Both the position numbers and the translations under genes were made by a program. A stretch of 64,000 nucleotides of DNA, taken from positions 2,963,477-3,027,476 of the forward strand of contig OX638345.1 of assembly GCA_951813535.1 (NCBI GenBank). The letters run 5' to 3'. Source of the stretch: an uncultured Dehalococcoidia bacterium (GTDB lineage: Bacteria; Chloroflexota; Dehalococcoidia; Lucifugimonadales; UBA3495). Under the pieces are notes generated by a model. That model was not told the DNA's origin and ran no database searches. It saw only the letters and a list, made by a program, of their open reading frames with translations. Positions 35,774 to 44,112 of this stretch are shown one piece after another. Numbering within the stretch: position 1 is the stretch's first letter; the number at the start of each line of letters is the position of its first letter.

Positions 35774-36298
35774 TCATTCAGAGGCGGGGATCTGCAAGCC
35801 CAGACCGGCCGCTATAAAACGCCGGCCGTTCTCCTGGTAGCGCGCAGTTGGATTCTCCAGCCGTTTGCGGTGGACCTCAGGCAGTTCCCGGATCCGTCCG
35901 GGCACACCGATAACCAGCGATTCGTTGGGGATAGGCGTTCCCGTGACGATTGCGCCAGCGCCGATGAGCACATAGTCGCCGACCCTGCAGTCCTCCAGGC
36001 AAACGGCGTTGACCCCGATCATCACGTTGTTGCCGACGATGCCGCCGTGAATTACCGCGCCGTGGGTCATCAGCACGTTGTCGCCCAGCTCCAGGTAGTC
36101 GTCGGTGTGCAGGACGCAGTTGTCCTGGATGGAACAGTTCTTGCCGATGACGATCTGACCGTAGTCGGCCCGTATCACCGCGCCGGGCCAGATGCTGGTC
36201 CCCTCGCCGATTATCACGTCGCCGACGATGTAGGCGGCCTCGCTGACGAAAACGCTGGGGTGGATCTGCGGAGTCTTGCCGTCAATGCTGCGAATCAA
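35774..36298 (-). CDS. Gamma-carbonic anhydrase family protein (left-handed beta helix)
   Basis: 174 residues. Hexapeptide repeats (SEAAYIVGDVIIGEGTSIW, IGKNCSIQDNCVLH, LGDNVLMTHGAVIHGG) form a left-handed beta helix. The three metal-ligand His of gamma-CAs are present in VLHTDD and MTHGAVIHGG. I chose the TTG at 36298 because GGGAGG lies 6 nt upstream; an earlier TTG at 36331 would add 11 residues. It could be a Zn or Fe carbonic anhydrase or a CaiE/PaaY-like transferase relative. Confidence 0.88.
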   Translation of the reverse strand: MIRSIDGKTPQIHPSVFVSEAAYIVGDVIIGEGTSIWPGAVIRADYGQIVIGKNCSIQDNCVLHTDDYLELGDNVLMTHGAVIHGGIVGNNVMIGVNAVCLEDCRVGDYVLIGAGAIVTGTPIPNESLVIGVPGRIRELPEVHRKRLENPTARYQENGRRFIAAGLGLQIPASE

Positions 36299-36379
36299 GG
36301 AGTTCCTCCCGGTGGATATTGGTTCGGGCAATTATAGCCGGCCATCGCCTGGGGCGATGTCGCAAGAATGCAACCTCGT

Positions 36380-36409
36380 TTGACAATACTGCGGGCTGCT
36401 GACTACAAT
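36380..36409 (+). promoter_or_regulatory. Promoter of tRNA-Asp
   Basis: A consensus TTGACA (36380-36385) and TACAAT (36404-36409) separated by 18 nt, 33 nt before the tRNA. Confidence 0.75.
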
Positions 36410-36441
36410 GATTCAACGCGCGATGATCTCGCGTGTTTTCT

Positions 36442-36517
36442 GGCCCGGTGGTGTAGTGGTTAACATACTGCCCTGTCAAGGCAGAGATCGTCGGTTCGAA
36501 TCCGATCCGGGTCGCCA
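36442..36517 (+). tRNA. tRNA-Asp (GTC), CCA encoded
   Basis: Acceptor GGCCCGG/CCGGGTC, anticodon loop CTGTCAA with GTC, T loop TTCGAAT, discriminator G followed by genomic CCA. Confidence 0.96.
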
Positions 36518-36529
36518 CTGGAAATTCCG

Positions 36530-36558
36530 AAACGGCTCACGTTGGTGAGCCGTTTTTT
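36530..36558 (+). terminator. Rho-independent terminator after tRNA-Asp
   Basis: 11-bp stem AAACGGCTCAC/GTGAGCCGTTT with a 4-nt loop and six T. Confidence 0.9.
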
Positions 36559-36772
36559 GTTGCCGGGGATCCGGACGGCTCGACAGGTGGATCCGGTCCG
36601 GTTTGCGCGTTTAGTAGCGCTGGCGCTTAGCGATCCAGGCCACGCGCGGTTACGTATTAGTCTTTAGATAACTCATAACGGCGACCCCTATTTTCCTCGA
36701 AGCCGGAGTGCTCAAAGAGTCCCGTGGATAAAGTTCCTCGAGCACCGCGACTATAAATTTTGGAGGCGCACC

Positions 36773-37249
36773 ATGCGGCACATATTCATACCTCAACGGC
36801 AACTACACTGGGCGTTGATCGGCCTGACGATCTGCGCAGTCGCGGCGGCGACTCTGGGGTTGGCTCGCCCATCGGCCGCGTACAACCTTGACCCACGATC
36901 CGACGCGGTAGTCGGCCACACCTCACCCCACACCAACGCATCGCCATGGGCCCCGGTCGAGCGCGGGCGCCGCGGCACTGCTCGCGTACTGTTGGCACAG
37001 AGGCTGGGCGTCTCTGCTGAGAGCCTGGAGTTCGTCAGTGAACGGGCCGTCAACTGGCCGGACACATCCCTGGGCTGCGGTGAACCCGGCCACGTGTATG
37101 CGAAGGTCATTGTGCCGGGATACCGCATCACCTTCGCTCACGACGGCGCCAACTACGAAGTCCACACGGCAGCGAAGTCGGGATTCGGACAGCACCTGGC
37201 GCCGGTTTCCTGCGAGGCAGGCATTGCATATGACCGCGTGGAACAGTGA
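36773..37249 (+). CDS. Secreted protein with 'WPDTSLGC' motif
   Basis: 158 residues. An N-terminal signal peptide (basic start, hydrophobic core ALIGLTICAVAAATLGLA, AxA-type end near residue 36) indicates export. The mature part holds VNWPDTSLGCGEPGHVYAKVIVPGYRITFAHDGANYEVH. I recall this pattern from many uncharacterised exported bacterial proteins. Two Cys (in SLGC and in PVSCEAG) may form a disulfide. GGAGG precedes the ATG. The function is unknown. Confidence 0.78.
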   Translation: MRHIFIPQRQLHWALIGLTICAVAAATLGLARPSAAYNLDPRSDAVVGHTSPHTNASPWAPVERGRRGTARVLLAQRLGVSAESLEFVSERAVNWPDTSLGCGEPGHVYAKVIVPGYRITFAHDGANYEVHTAAKSGFGQHLAPVSCEAGIAYDRVEQ

Positions 37250-37279
37250 GCCTGACCGTCCAATCGGCGTACAGTCGGT

Positions 37280-37292
37280 TGTGCTAAAATCG
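37280..37292 (+). promoter_or_regulatory. Extended -10 element upstream of tRNA-Arg
   Basis: tgtgctaaaatcg, identical over 13 nt to the element before pgi at 8671, ending 5 nt before the tRNA. Confidence 0.4.
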
Positions 37293-37297
37293 AAGGT

Positions 37298-37369
37298 GCC
37301 CCCGTAGCTCAGTGGATAGAGTGCTGGCCTCCGGAGCCAGAGACCGGAGTTCGAGTCTCCGCGGGGGTA
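37298..37369 (+). tRNA. tRNA-Arg (CCG)
   Basis: Acceptor GCCCCCG/CGGGGGT (one G-T pair), anticodon stem CTGGC/GCCAG around CTCCGGA giving CCG, T arm CGGAG-TTCGAGT-CTCCG, discriminator A. CCA is not encoded. Confidence 0.95.
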
Positions 37370-37405
37370 CTTTTCGGATCGCCAGGCCGATTGGGATAGT
37401 TGTGT

Positions 37406-37480
37406 CGGGGTGTGGCCTAGCGGCAAGGCGCCTGCTTTGGGAGCAGGAGATCGGCAGTTCGAATCTGCCCACCCCGACCA
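37406..37480 (+). tRNA. tRNA-Pro (TGG), CCA encoded
   Basis: Acceptor CGGGGTG/CACCCCG, anticodon stem CCTGC/GCAGG around TTTGGGA giving TGG, T loop TTCGAAT, discriminator A then genomic CCA. Confidence 0.95.
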
Positions 37481-37524
37481 GGCTACAAGCGGAGACTGAG
37501 CACCGCTCAAGCCCACCGCAGGGG

Positions 37525-38190
37525 CTAAACGGGCCAGTCCTCCAGGGTCCAACCCATTTCCCAGAAAGCCTGCTCGTAGCGCGTGCACGTGATGTACGCC
37601 TCTTTCATCGCCGCGATTTCGGCCGATCCAGCGGTGGCGGCGATCCGGTCGCAGATGGCCCGACATTCCTCCGCGACCGACTGCTGCTCGACGGCGGCGT
37701 ACATCTGGATCCACTGCGCGTAACCGTCGTGGTCCGGGAGACCCTGATCGGCCAACCGTTCTCCGACGCGCCAGTATCCCCAGATGCACGGCAGCACGGC
37801 CGCGACCAGCTCGCCGAACGTCCCTTGGTGCGCGACCCGGAGCAGGTAGCTGGTGTAGGAGTAGCAGGTTGGGGCGTGTCTGGTCGCGTCGAGTTCAGCC
37901 TCGGTAATACCGAACTGAGCGCAGTAGGACCGGTGCAGGTCCATCTCCGTGTTCAGGATGTAGTCAACGGCGCGAGCAAACCACGACATGGCCGGCAGAT
38001 CCGGAGCCTTGGCCGCAGCGAGGGCGAGGCAGCGAGCGAAATCAATCAGATAGACGTAGTCCTGGGTGATGAAGTGTTTGAACCGATCCAGGGGGAGCGT
38101 TCCGTCGCCGATCCCCTGTACGAAGGGATGGAACGCCATCGCGTCGCGCTGTTGCTGTGACTCACGCTCGATGTCGTCGCAGAAAGACAT
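37525..38190 (-). CDS. tenA: TenA-family thiaminase II / aminopyrimidine aminohydrolase
   Basis: 221 residues, the usual TenA length. The catalytic Cys lies in AAVLPCIWGYW at residue 135, the position known for the B. subtilis enzyme, and a C-terminal Glu in RYEQAFWEMGW is in place. FKHFITQDYVYLIDFAR lines the pyrimidine pocket. It would salvage degraded thiamin by hydrolysing aminopyrimidines. No other thi genes are linked. Confidence 0.93.
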   Translation of the reverse strand: MSFCDDIERESQQQRDAMAFHPFVQGIGDGTLPLDRFKHFITQDYVYLIDFARCLALAAAKAPDLPAMSWFARAVDYILNTEMDLHRSYCAQFGITEAELDATRHAPTCYSYTSYLLRVAHQGTFGELVAAVLPCIWGYWRVGERLADQGLPDHDGYAQWIQMYAAVEQQSVAEECRAICDRIAATAGSAEIAAMKEAYITCTRYEQAFWEMGWTLEDWPV

Positions 38191-38302
38191 TGGTAGCCTC
38201 CAGGATTGGCCGGGTGTTGTTTGCGGCCCATTCTACCGTACCCGACGGATCGGTCGAGATCGTCAAGGCACGTGGTCAGTGCCGCCCGGAACTCGGATGG
38301 TC

Positions 38303-38308
38303 TATAAT
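38303..38308 (+). promoter_or_regulatory. -10 element (TATAAT) upstream of rplI
   Basis: Exact TATAAT about 90 nt before rplI; no good -35 at the expected spacing. It probably drives rplI-dnaB and the following loader genes. Confidence 0.4.
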
Positions 38309-38400
38309 GTTGTCAGTAAATTGGATCCCCGCAGATTGCGAACGCCGGCGAAGATGAACGGACGGCCGCCGGCAAACGCCAATATTGAGAGGCCCTCCCC

Positions 38401-38850
38401 ATGATGATGCTGTTCCTGCACGACGTTCCCGACCAGGCTCGGGCCGGCGAGATCAAACGCGTCTCGCGCGGCTACGCGCGAAACTATCTGCTGCCGAAAG
38501 GCCTGGCGGAAATCGCCACCGACGAAACGCTGAAACGCCTGGACAAGATCAAGGTCGAGGGCGACCAGCAGCGGGCGCGGGAAACCCAGGTCGTGGAGGA
38601 ACTGGCCGAGGCGCTGGACAACCTCACCGTCACCATCCCGGGCCGGATCACCCCCACCGGCCGCTACTATGGGGCCATCAGCGGGATCAGGATCGCGGAC
38701 GCGGTTGGCGAAATGCTGGAACGGGATATCGACCGCCGCATCACCAACAATGTCGAACCGATCCGCGAACCGGGCGAGTACGAGGTCGTGCTGAATCTGT
38801 CCAGCGAAATCAGGGCGACCATCAACGTCATCGCGGCCGTGGAAGAGTAA
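38401..38850 (+). CDS. rplI: 50S ribosomal protein L9
   Basis: 149 residues. The N-terminal RNA-binding signature FLHDVPDQARAGEIKRVSRGYARNYLLPKGLA is diagnostic. A connecting helix follows, then the C-terminal domain. It binds 23S rRNA near L1. It is followed 68 nt later by dnaB, the common rplI-dnaB arrangement. Confidence 0.96.
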   Translation: MMMLFLHDVPDQARAGEIKRVSRGYARNYLLPKGLAEIATDETLKRLDKIKVEGDQQRARETQVVEELAEALDNLTVTIPGRITPTGRYYGAISGIRIADAVGEMLERDIDRRITNNVEPIREPGEYEVVLNLSSEIRATINVIAAVEE

Positions 38851-38918
38851 AGCGCCGATAGCCGTCAAATTGCCGCGGCGCTTGTCGCTGCGGCTTTCTA
38901 TCAGAGGACCGGTACGCC

Positions 38919-40304
38919 GTGGTTGCCGACCCGTATAGCGAACGGCAGTTGCCCCACGATCTCGAGGCCGAGGCAGCAGTTCTGGGTGCCTTGCTCATAG
39001 ACGGCGACGCCCTGCATCGGGTGACGTCACTGATCAAGCCCGAGGACTTCCACCGGGCCCGCCACCAGTTCTGCTTCGCCGCCGTCCTTGCGGTGTTCCT
39101 GCGCCAGGAGGCCATCGACCAGATCACGGTGGCCCGGGAGTTGCAGACGCAAGGCCGCTTGGAGATGGTGGGCGGACTTCCCTACCTGGGGCAACTCATC
39201 GCCGGCACGCCCACCTCGGTCAACGTGGAGCACTATGCCGCTATCGTCGCCGAGACGGCGGCCAAGCGGCGGATCATAGAGGCTGGCAACCGCATCGCCG
39301 AGTTGGGGTTCGACGAGGGTTCCGACGTCGATGAGACGATGCGCCAGTCAGTGGAGGTGCTTTTCGGCGTGCGTCCCGCGGCCGACGACCGGGGGTTCAT
39401 ACCGCTGAGCTCAGTGCTGGACGTCTACCTGCAGGGCGACATCGGCGACGTGTCCCTGACCGACGAACCGCCGTTGCAGAGCGGCTACAACGACTTCGAC
39501 AGCCTGCTGGGCGGTATGCAGCGGTCCGACTTGCTGATCGTGGGCGCGCGTCCCGGCCTGGGCAAGAGCAGCCTCGCCCTCAACATCTGCACGAACGCGG
39601 CCAAAGCCGGTCAGACCTGCGGCATCTTCAGCCTGGAAATGAGCCGCGAGCAGGTGGCCATGCGCATGCTGGTGGCCGAATCAGGCGTTGACTCGCACCG
39701 GCTGCGTCTCGGTCTACTGTCGGAAAACGAGCAGAACGTGATCTCCGACGCCGTCGGCCTGCTTTCGGGTCTCCCGATCTTCATCGACGACACTCCATTC
39801 CAAACCACCATGGACATGCGGAGCAAGGCCCAACGGCTGCAGTTGGAGCACGGGCTGGACTTTTTGGTGGTCGACTACCTCCAGCTGATAATGGGCGGTG
39901 GCCGCCGCCAGGGTTACGGCGAGAACCGGGTGCAGGAGATCAGCGAGATTTCGCGGTCCCTCAAGGGCATGGCCCGGAACCTGAACGTGCCGGTGTTCAC
40001 GTGCTCTCAGCTCAGCCGGGTGGTGGAAAACCGTCCCGGCCATCGCCCCCAGCTTTCCGACCTGCGCGACAGCGGCAGCATCGAGCAGGACGCGGACGTG
40101 GTGACCTTCCTCTACCGGGAGGACCGAACGTTCACCGGGGAAGAGTGGGAACAGCACGCGCCCGGCCGACCCTATCCGCGAAACCTCGTGGAACTGATCG
40201 TCGCCAAGCACCGGCACGGGCCCACCGGGAGCTTGCACCTGTACTTCCGTGACAACTTGATGCGATTCGACGAACTGGCGCGCTACGAAGAGTCCGTCGC
40301 TTAG
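38919..40304 (+). CDS. dnaB: Replicative DNA helicase DnaB
   Basis: 461 residues from a GTG with AGAGGA upstream. The N-terminal DnaB domain (LPHDLEAEAAVLGALLIDGDAL) precedes a RecA-like helicase core with Walker A GARPGLGKSS near 209, Walker B FLVVDYLQLIMGG, and RDSGSIEQDADVVTFLYRED. It unwinds the replication fork. It ends 1 nt before the dnaD-like gene and is clustered with a loader candidate, suggesting a helicase-loading operon. Confidence 0.97.
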   Translation: MVADPYSERQLPHDLEAEAAVLGALLIDGDALHRVTSLIKPEDFHRARHQFCFAAVLAVFLRQEAIDQITVARELQTQGRLEMVGGLPYLGQLIAGTPTSVNVEHYAAIVAETAAKRRIIEAGNRIAELGFDEGSDVDETMRQSVEVLFGVRPAADDRGFIPLSSVLDVYLQGDIGDVSLTDEPPLQSGYNDFDSLLGGMQRSDLLIVGARPGLGKSSLALNICTNAAKAGQTCGIFSLEMSREQVAMRMLVAESGVDSHRLRLGLLSENEQNVISDAVGLLSGLPIFIDDTPFQTTMDMRSKAQRLQLEHGLDFLVVDYLQLIMGGGRRQGYGENRVQEISEISRSLKGMARNLNVPVFTCSQLSRVVENRPGHRPQLSDLRDSGSIEQDADVVTFLYREDRTFTGEEWEQHAPGRPYPRNLVELIVAKHRHGPTGSLHLYFRDNLMRFDELARYEESVA

Positions 40305-41120
40305 ATGGACGATGTCGCTGGCAAAGCGACTCTCCCGGCCAACGCACGCCGGATCCCGATACCGGCGGCGGCACTCGCGCAATGGCTCGCCGACATCGAC
40401 GACATCGTTGAACTCAAGGTGACCCTCCGGGCGCTGGCCCTCCTGGCGGAGGAGCCACGCCGCCGGTCGGTTCCGCCGTCGATAGACCTTGAAGACCTTC
40501 TGGACGACCAAGTTCTCGGCACTGCGCTGTCCGGCCAAGTAGAGAATTCCGTGCGATCCGGGCTGGCAGCCGCCGTCGGACGCGGCACGTTGGTAGCAAT
40601 TCGGGACGCCGGCACGATGCGCGTCCTGCTGAACGACGAGGACTGCCGGCGATACGTGGAGACCGCGAGCCCCACGGAGTTGACCGCCGCCGACCTGACC
40701 GGACTGGCGGGCGTCGATGCGCCGGAACCGCTGCCGCAGCCGCCGACAACGGAAGAACCGCGTGCTAACATATTCGCCTTATACGAGCAGCACATCGGCC
40801 CGTACGGCCACAGCGTTGCGGAGCAGTTGCGGGCGGCGGAAGAGGAGTATCCGGCGGAATGGATCGCCGACGCCATAGCCTTTGCCGTGGAAAGAAACGC
40901 ACGTACGTGGCGGTATATCGACGCTGTGCTGCGCGGCTGGAAACAAGAGCGCCAGACCGGCCCCGGGGCGGGCATAAACGACCGAGCCAGAGATAACCGC
41001 CATGAGCATGGAGAGCCTGGGAGCGATACTGCGCCGGATAGCCGCACGGGATACCTGGACAGCTATCGACGCCGACACGGCCGACTACCCTGGGAGCCCG
41101 GAGAGCCGGAACGGCGCTGA
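40305..41120 (+). CDS. DnaD-domain protein (primosome-like)
   Basis: 271 residues. The C-terminal half carries a DnaD/DnaB_2 domain: NIFALYEQHIGPYGHSVAEQLRA, then EEYPAEWIADAIAFAVERNARTWRYIDAVLRGW (about 150-210). A basic tail ending in SYRRRHGRLPWEPGE follows. The N-terminal ~130 residues may be a winged-helix part. In Firmicutes such proteins help load DnaB with DnaI. Its start follows dnaB's stop directly, and its last ~119 nt overlap the next gene. Confidence 0.85.
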   Translation: MDDVAGKATLPANARRIPIPAAALAQWLADIDDIVELKVTLRALALLAEEPRRRSVPPSIDLEDLLDDQVLGTALSGQVENSVRSGLAAAVGRGTLVAIRDAGTMRVLLNDEDCRRYVETASPTELTAADLTGLAGVDAPEPLPQPPTTEEPRANIFALYEQHIGPYGHSVAEQLRAAEEEYPAEWIADAIAFAVERNARTWRYIDAVLRGWKQERQTGPGAGINDRARDNRHEHGEPGSDTAPDSRTGYLDSYRRRHGRLPWEPGEPERR

Positions 41121-42399
41121 GGACTGCGAGCGGTGCGGCGGCGCGGGTTGGGTCACGCGCCGGGTCCACGTGACCAATCCCGATTTCGGGAAGGTGTTTC
41201 CCTGCCAGTGCCAGGAACAGGACGTTGATCAGCGTCAGAGGATTGAGGCCCTGGAGCGGTACAGCAACCTGGGTTCACTGCGCCAGGCTACATTCGAAAA
41301 CGCCAACCCGGATGGCCTAAGCCAGGAGACCGCGGCACGACAGGCTTTTCGCAACGCTCTCACCGCGGCTTCCGACTACGCCGAAAGCCCCGAGGGGTGG
41401 CTCACCCTCGTCGGTCCCAGCGGGAGCGGCAAGACCTACCTGGCCGCAGCCATCGCCAACCGCCGTATCGAGTTGGGCAATCCGGCCCTGTTCATCACGG
41501 CGGCTGATCTCATCGATTACCTGCGCAGCGTTTTCGATGACGAAGCCGACCAGCCTTTCGTTGACCTGTTCGAGCAGGTCCGCAACGCTCCGTTGCTGGT
41601 TCTCGACGACCTGCCCACCCGACCGCCCACTCCCTGGACGCAGGAGCGGCTGTTCCAGTTACTGGCCTCCCGGCACGCTGCCCGCCTGCTCACGGTGATC
41701 ACCCTGCGCGGCGACCCAAATCGCCTGGATGACTTCCTCCGCACCCGGGTGGAATCGCCGGACGGGTTCGGACGTGTCTACCGCTTGGGAAGGGTCAGCG
41801 GTTCGACAGCCCGATCCATCGGCTCGGTCCCGCCCAACATGCGGACTAGGATGACTTTCGCGGCGTTCGACCCGTCCGGCAACGGCCAATTGACCGACTA
41901 CCAGCAGCGCAGCCTGCGGGCGGCCAAATCCTACGTGCAACGGTGGGCCAACAGCCCGGACGGCTGGCTCAGCCTCCACGGACCCTACGGCGTCGGCAAG
42001 ACCCACCTGGCAGTTGCGGCGGCGGGTGAGCGCGAAGACCGGGGTGACGAAGTCTTCTTTGCCACAGTTGCCGACCTGCTCGATTACCTGCGAGCCACCT
42101 TCGCGCCGGACAGCGACGTTAGCCATGACGACCTCCTGGACCGTATCCGCAACGCCGACGTGCTGGTGCTGGACGACATGGGAGCCGAGCGCAGTACGCC
42201 CTTCGCCGAGGACAAGCTATTCCAGATCGTGGGGTACCGCTACGAAGAGCGCCTGCCTACCATCATCACCACGTCCCAGCAGATCGAGGCCATTGCATCC
42301 GCGCGCCCGCGCATCGCCTCCCGCCTGCAGGACCCGCTGGTGGTCACCGAAATGCCCATGGAAGCCCCGGACTTCCGGCGGGGCGGTTTGCGCAACTGA
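41002..42399 (+). CDS. DnaC/DnaI-like helicase loader with two AAA+ modules
   Basis: 465 residues. An N-terminal zinc-binding segment (CERCGGAGW...PCQCQ) is followed by two consecutive DnaC-type ATPase modules. Module 1 has Walker A GPSGSGKT near 138 and Walker B LLVLDDLPTRPP. Module 2 has Walker A GPYGVGKT near 327 and Walker B VLVLDDMGAERST, ending with the IASRLQDP sensor/Arg motif. Both share the pattern LFxTxADLxDYLRxxF, indicating an internal duplication. Bacterial loaders normally have one module. Its place after dnaB and a dnaD-like gene supports helicase loading. Confidence 0.85.
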   Translation: MSMESLGAILRRIAARDTWTAIDADTADYPGSPESRNGAEDCERCGGAGWVTRRVHVTNPDFGKVFPCQCQEQDVDQRQRIEALERYSNLGSLRQATFENANPDGLSQETAARQAFRNALTAASDYAESPEGWLTLVGPSGSGKTYLAAAIANRRIELGNPALFITAADLIDYLRSVFDDEADQPFVDLFEQVRNAPLLVLDDLPTRPPTPWTQERLFQLLASRHAARLLTVITLRGDPNRLDDFLRTRVESPDGFGRVYRLGRVSGSTARSIGSVPPNMRTRMTFAAFDPSGNGQLTDYQQRSLRAAKSYVQRWANSPDGWLSLHGPYGVGKTHLAVAAAGEREDRGDEVFFATVADLLDYLRATFAPDSDVSHDDLLDRIRNADVLVLDDMGAERSTPFAEDKLFQIVGYRYEERLPTIITTSQQIEAIASARPRIASRLQDPLVVTEMPMEAPDFRRGGLRN

Positions 42400-42483
42400 A
42401 TCGGCCAGCGGCCACTCGCCCGCATCGGCGAATGATGGCATAATCCCGTATCGCACCAGACCAACGCCGCGAGTGATTGCTTC

Positions 42484-43485
42484 ATGACCACCCTCAGCTT
42501 CGCCGACTGGAACGACGCCCAGGATTACTACTTCGCCAACGGCCTCACCGACGGTCTGCCCATCGTCCCGCCTACTCCGGACCGCGTGCAGGCTATGTTG
42601 GATTACGGCGGCGTCGATGCCGACCACGACCTGGGAACCGAGATCATCCGGCAGAAGCGGTTCACGGCCGGCAAAGCCGCGGTCAACGCCGTGATGGCCG
42701 GTTGCCTACCGGAGCATTTCCCGGTGGTGATGGCGGCGCTGTCGGCGATCACGGACCGCAGTTTCAACCTCCACGCCAGCAGCACCTCCACCAACGGCGC
42801 AACCGTCCTCTCGGTGGTCAGCGGACCCTACGCCGAGGCCATCGGGATGAACGCGGGCGTGGAGATGATGGGCAACGGCAGCCGCGCCAACGCCGCCATC
42901 GGCCGGGCGGTGAACCTGTTCAAGTCCAACTTTTACGGCTCGGTTCCGGTGGTGATGGACAACAGCACCTTCGGCCACGCCGGCAAGATCACCTTCAGCT
43001 TCCCCGAGAACCTGGCCATCAGCCCGTGGCCGTCGCTGGCGTCGGAACTGGGCTACGGCGACGACGCCACCATCGTGAGAGCCTTCGCCACCCTGGCGCC
43101 CCTGCAGGTGACCCTGCTTGGCGGCCGGGATCCGGCCGACTTTCTTACCACCGTGGCCCACTCCATGCTCGCCTTCGGCCCGGGCATGCCGGAAGTGATC
43201 TGCGTCATCAGCCCGGAGGCCATGCAGCATGTGGCGGCGGCCGGCTGGTCACGCCAGCGGGTGGCCGATTTCCTGCACGACAAGGCGAGGCTGCCGGTCG
43301 CGGAGTGGATGCGCTGGAAACGCATGGGGCACGAACTGGACCACGACCGGCTGGTCCCCGTGGTTCCGGAAGCCGACCGGATCACGGTACTGCCCGGGGG
43401 AGGCATGGCTGGAGCATTCGTGAGCCTCATCGCCACCTGGGGTTCCAGCCGCTCAGTCATCCGCCCAGTGGCCGTGCCCGACTGA
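42484..43485 (+). CDS. UGSC-associated uncharacterised protein, paralogue 2
   Basis: 333 residues, function unknown. Motifs shared with the protein at 30866 are a DAQDYYFANGLTDGLPIVPPTP opening, AAVNAVMAGCLPEHFPVVMAAL, an IGMNAG loop, RANAAIGRAVNLF and an ENxxISPW segment. It is soluble with no signal peptide. It directly precedes UGSC selenoprotein 2 (57 nt gap), forming the simplest version of the two-gene unit. The conserved Cys in VMAGCLPE is a candidate functional residue (inference). Confidence 0.87.
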   Translation: MTTLSFADWNDAQDYYFANGLTDGLPIVPPTPDRVQAMLDYGGVDADHDLGTEIIRQKRFTAGKAAVNAVMAGCLPEHFPVVMAALSAITDRSFNLHASSTSTNGATVLSVVSGPYAEAIGMNAGVEMMGNGSRANAAIGRAVNLFKSNFYGSVPVVMDNSTFGHAGKITFSFPENLAISPWPSLASELGYGDDATIVRAFATLAPLQVTLLGGRDPADFLTTVAHSMLAFGPGMPEVICVISPEAMQHVAAAGWSRQRVADFLHDKARLPVAEWMRWKRMGHELDHDRLVPVVPEADRITVLPGGGMAGAFVSLIATWGSSRSVIRPVAVPD

Positions 43486-43542
43486 CACCATCGCTGTCCC
43501 GCGTTATGCCTGCGCCCCGGACCCAAACAAGGAGGTCATCGC

Positions 43543-44085
43543 ATGACAACACAAGGCTCACCCATCGTCACGCTGGACCCGCGTGACGACTCTCCGCCGG
43601 CCCCGTCGCGGTTGGCGCAGCGCCCGGCAACCCTGGACGGCAAGGTGATCGGGTTGTTCGCCAACAACAAGCCTCACTCGGAGGACCTGCTTCGCCGCAT
43701 CGCCGCCATCATCGGCGAGCGCTACGACATCGCCGGCACGGTGGAGCACAACAAGGGCGGATGGCAGTGGCCGGCCCGCATCGAGGACCTGCAGCGCACC
43801 GCAAAGAGCATTGACGTGGCAATACACGCCACGGCGGAATGAGGGTCCTGCACCGCGTGCAGTGTGCACGACGCAATGGAAACCGAGCTGCTGGGCATCC
43901 CGTCCACCGTGTTGACCACCCGGCCGTTCGTGAGCCAGGCCCGCGCCATGTCCCGCATGCGCGGCGATCCCGAGTACGGCCTCGCGATCGTTGAGCACCC
44001 CATCGTCACTCTGACCGACGCCGAGCTGTCCGAGCGGGCAACTACTGCGGCGACCCAGGTGATCGCCTGCGTGGTCGACCGGTAG
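43543..44085 (+). CDS. UGSC-family selenoprotein 2 (in-frame TGA = Sec100)
   Basis: 180 residues if TGA at 43840-43842 encodes selenocysteine. The upstream half ends ...VAIHATAE; the TGA is followed in frame by GSCTACSVHDAMETELLGIPS and a further ~65 codons to TAG at 44085. The ATG has AAGGAGG upstream. It is homologous throughout to selenoprotein 1, including the TGA at the same aligned position and the downstream HD. An additional Cys follows (SCTAC). Sec-dependent redox chemistry is inferred. Ordinary translation would give a 99-residue product without the motif. Confidence 0.9.
43843..43872 (+). promoter_or_regulatory. Bacterial SECIS-like element of UGSC 2
   Basis: CGTGCA (43856-43861) pairs perfectly with TGCACG (43865-43870) around the loop GTG. 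The loop begins 19 nt after the TGA and opens with GT, the bacterial SECIS preference. Confidence 0.78.
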
Positions 44086-44112
44086 CCGCCAGACGGGGTG
44101 AGTTAATCGGGT

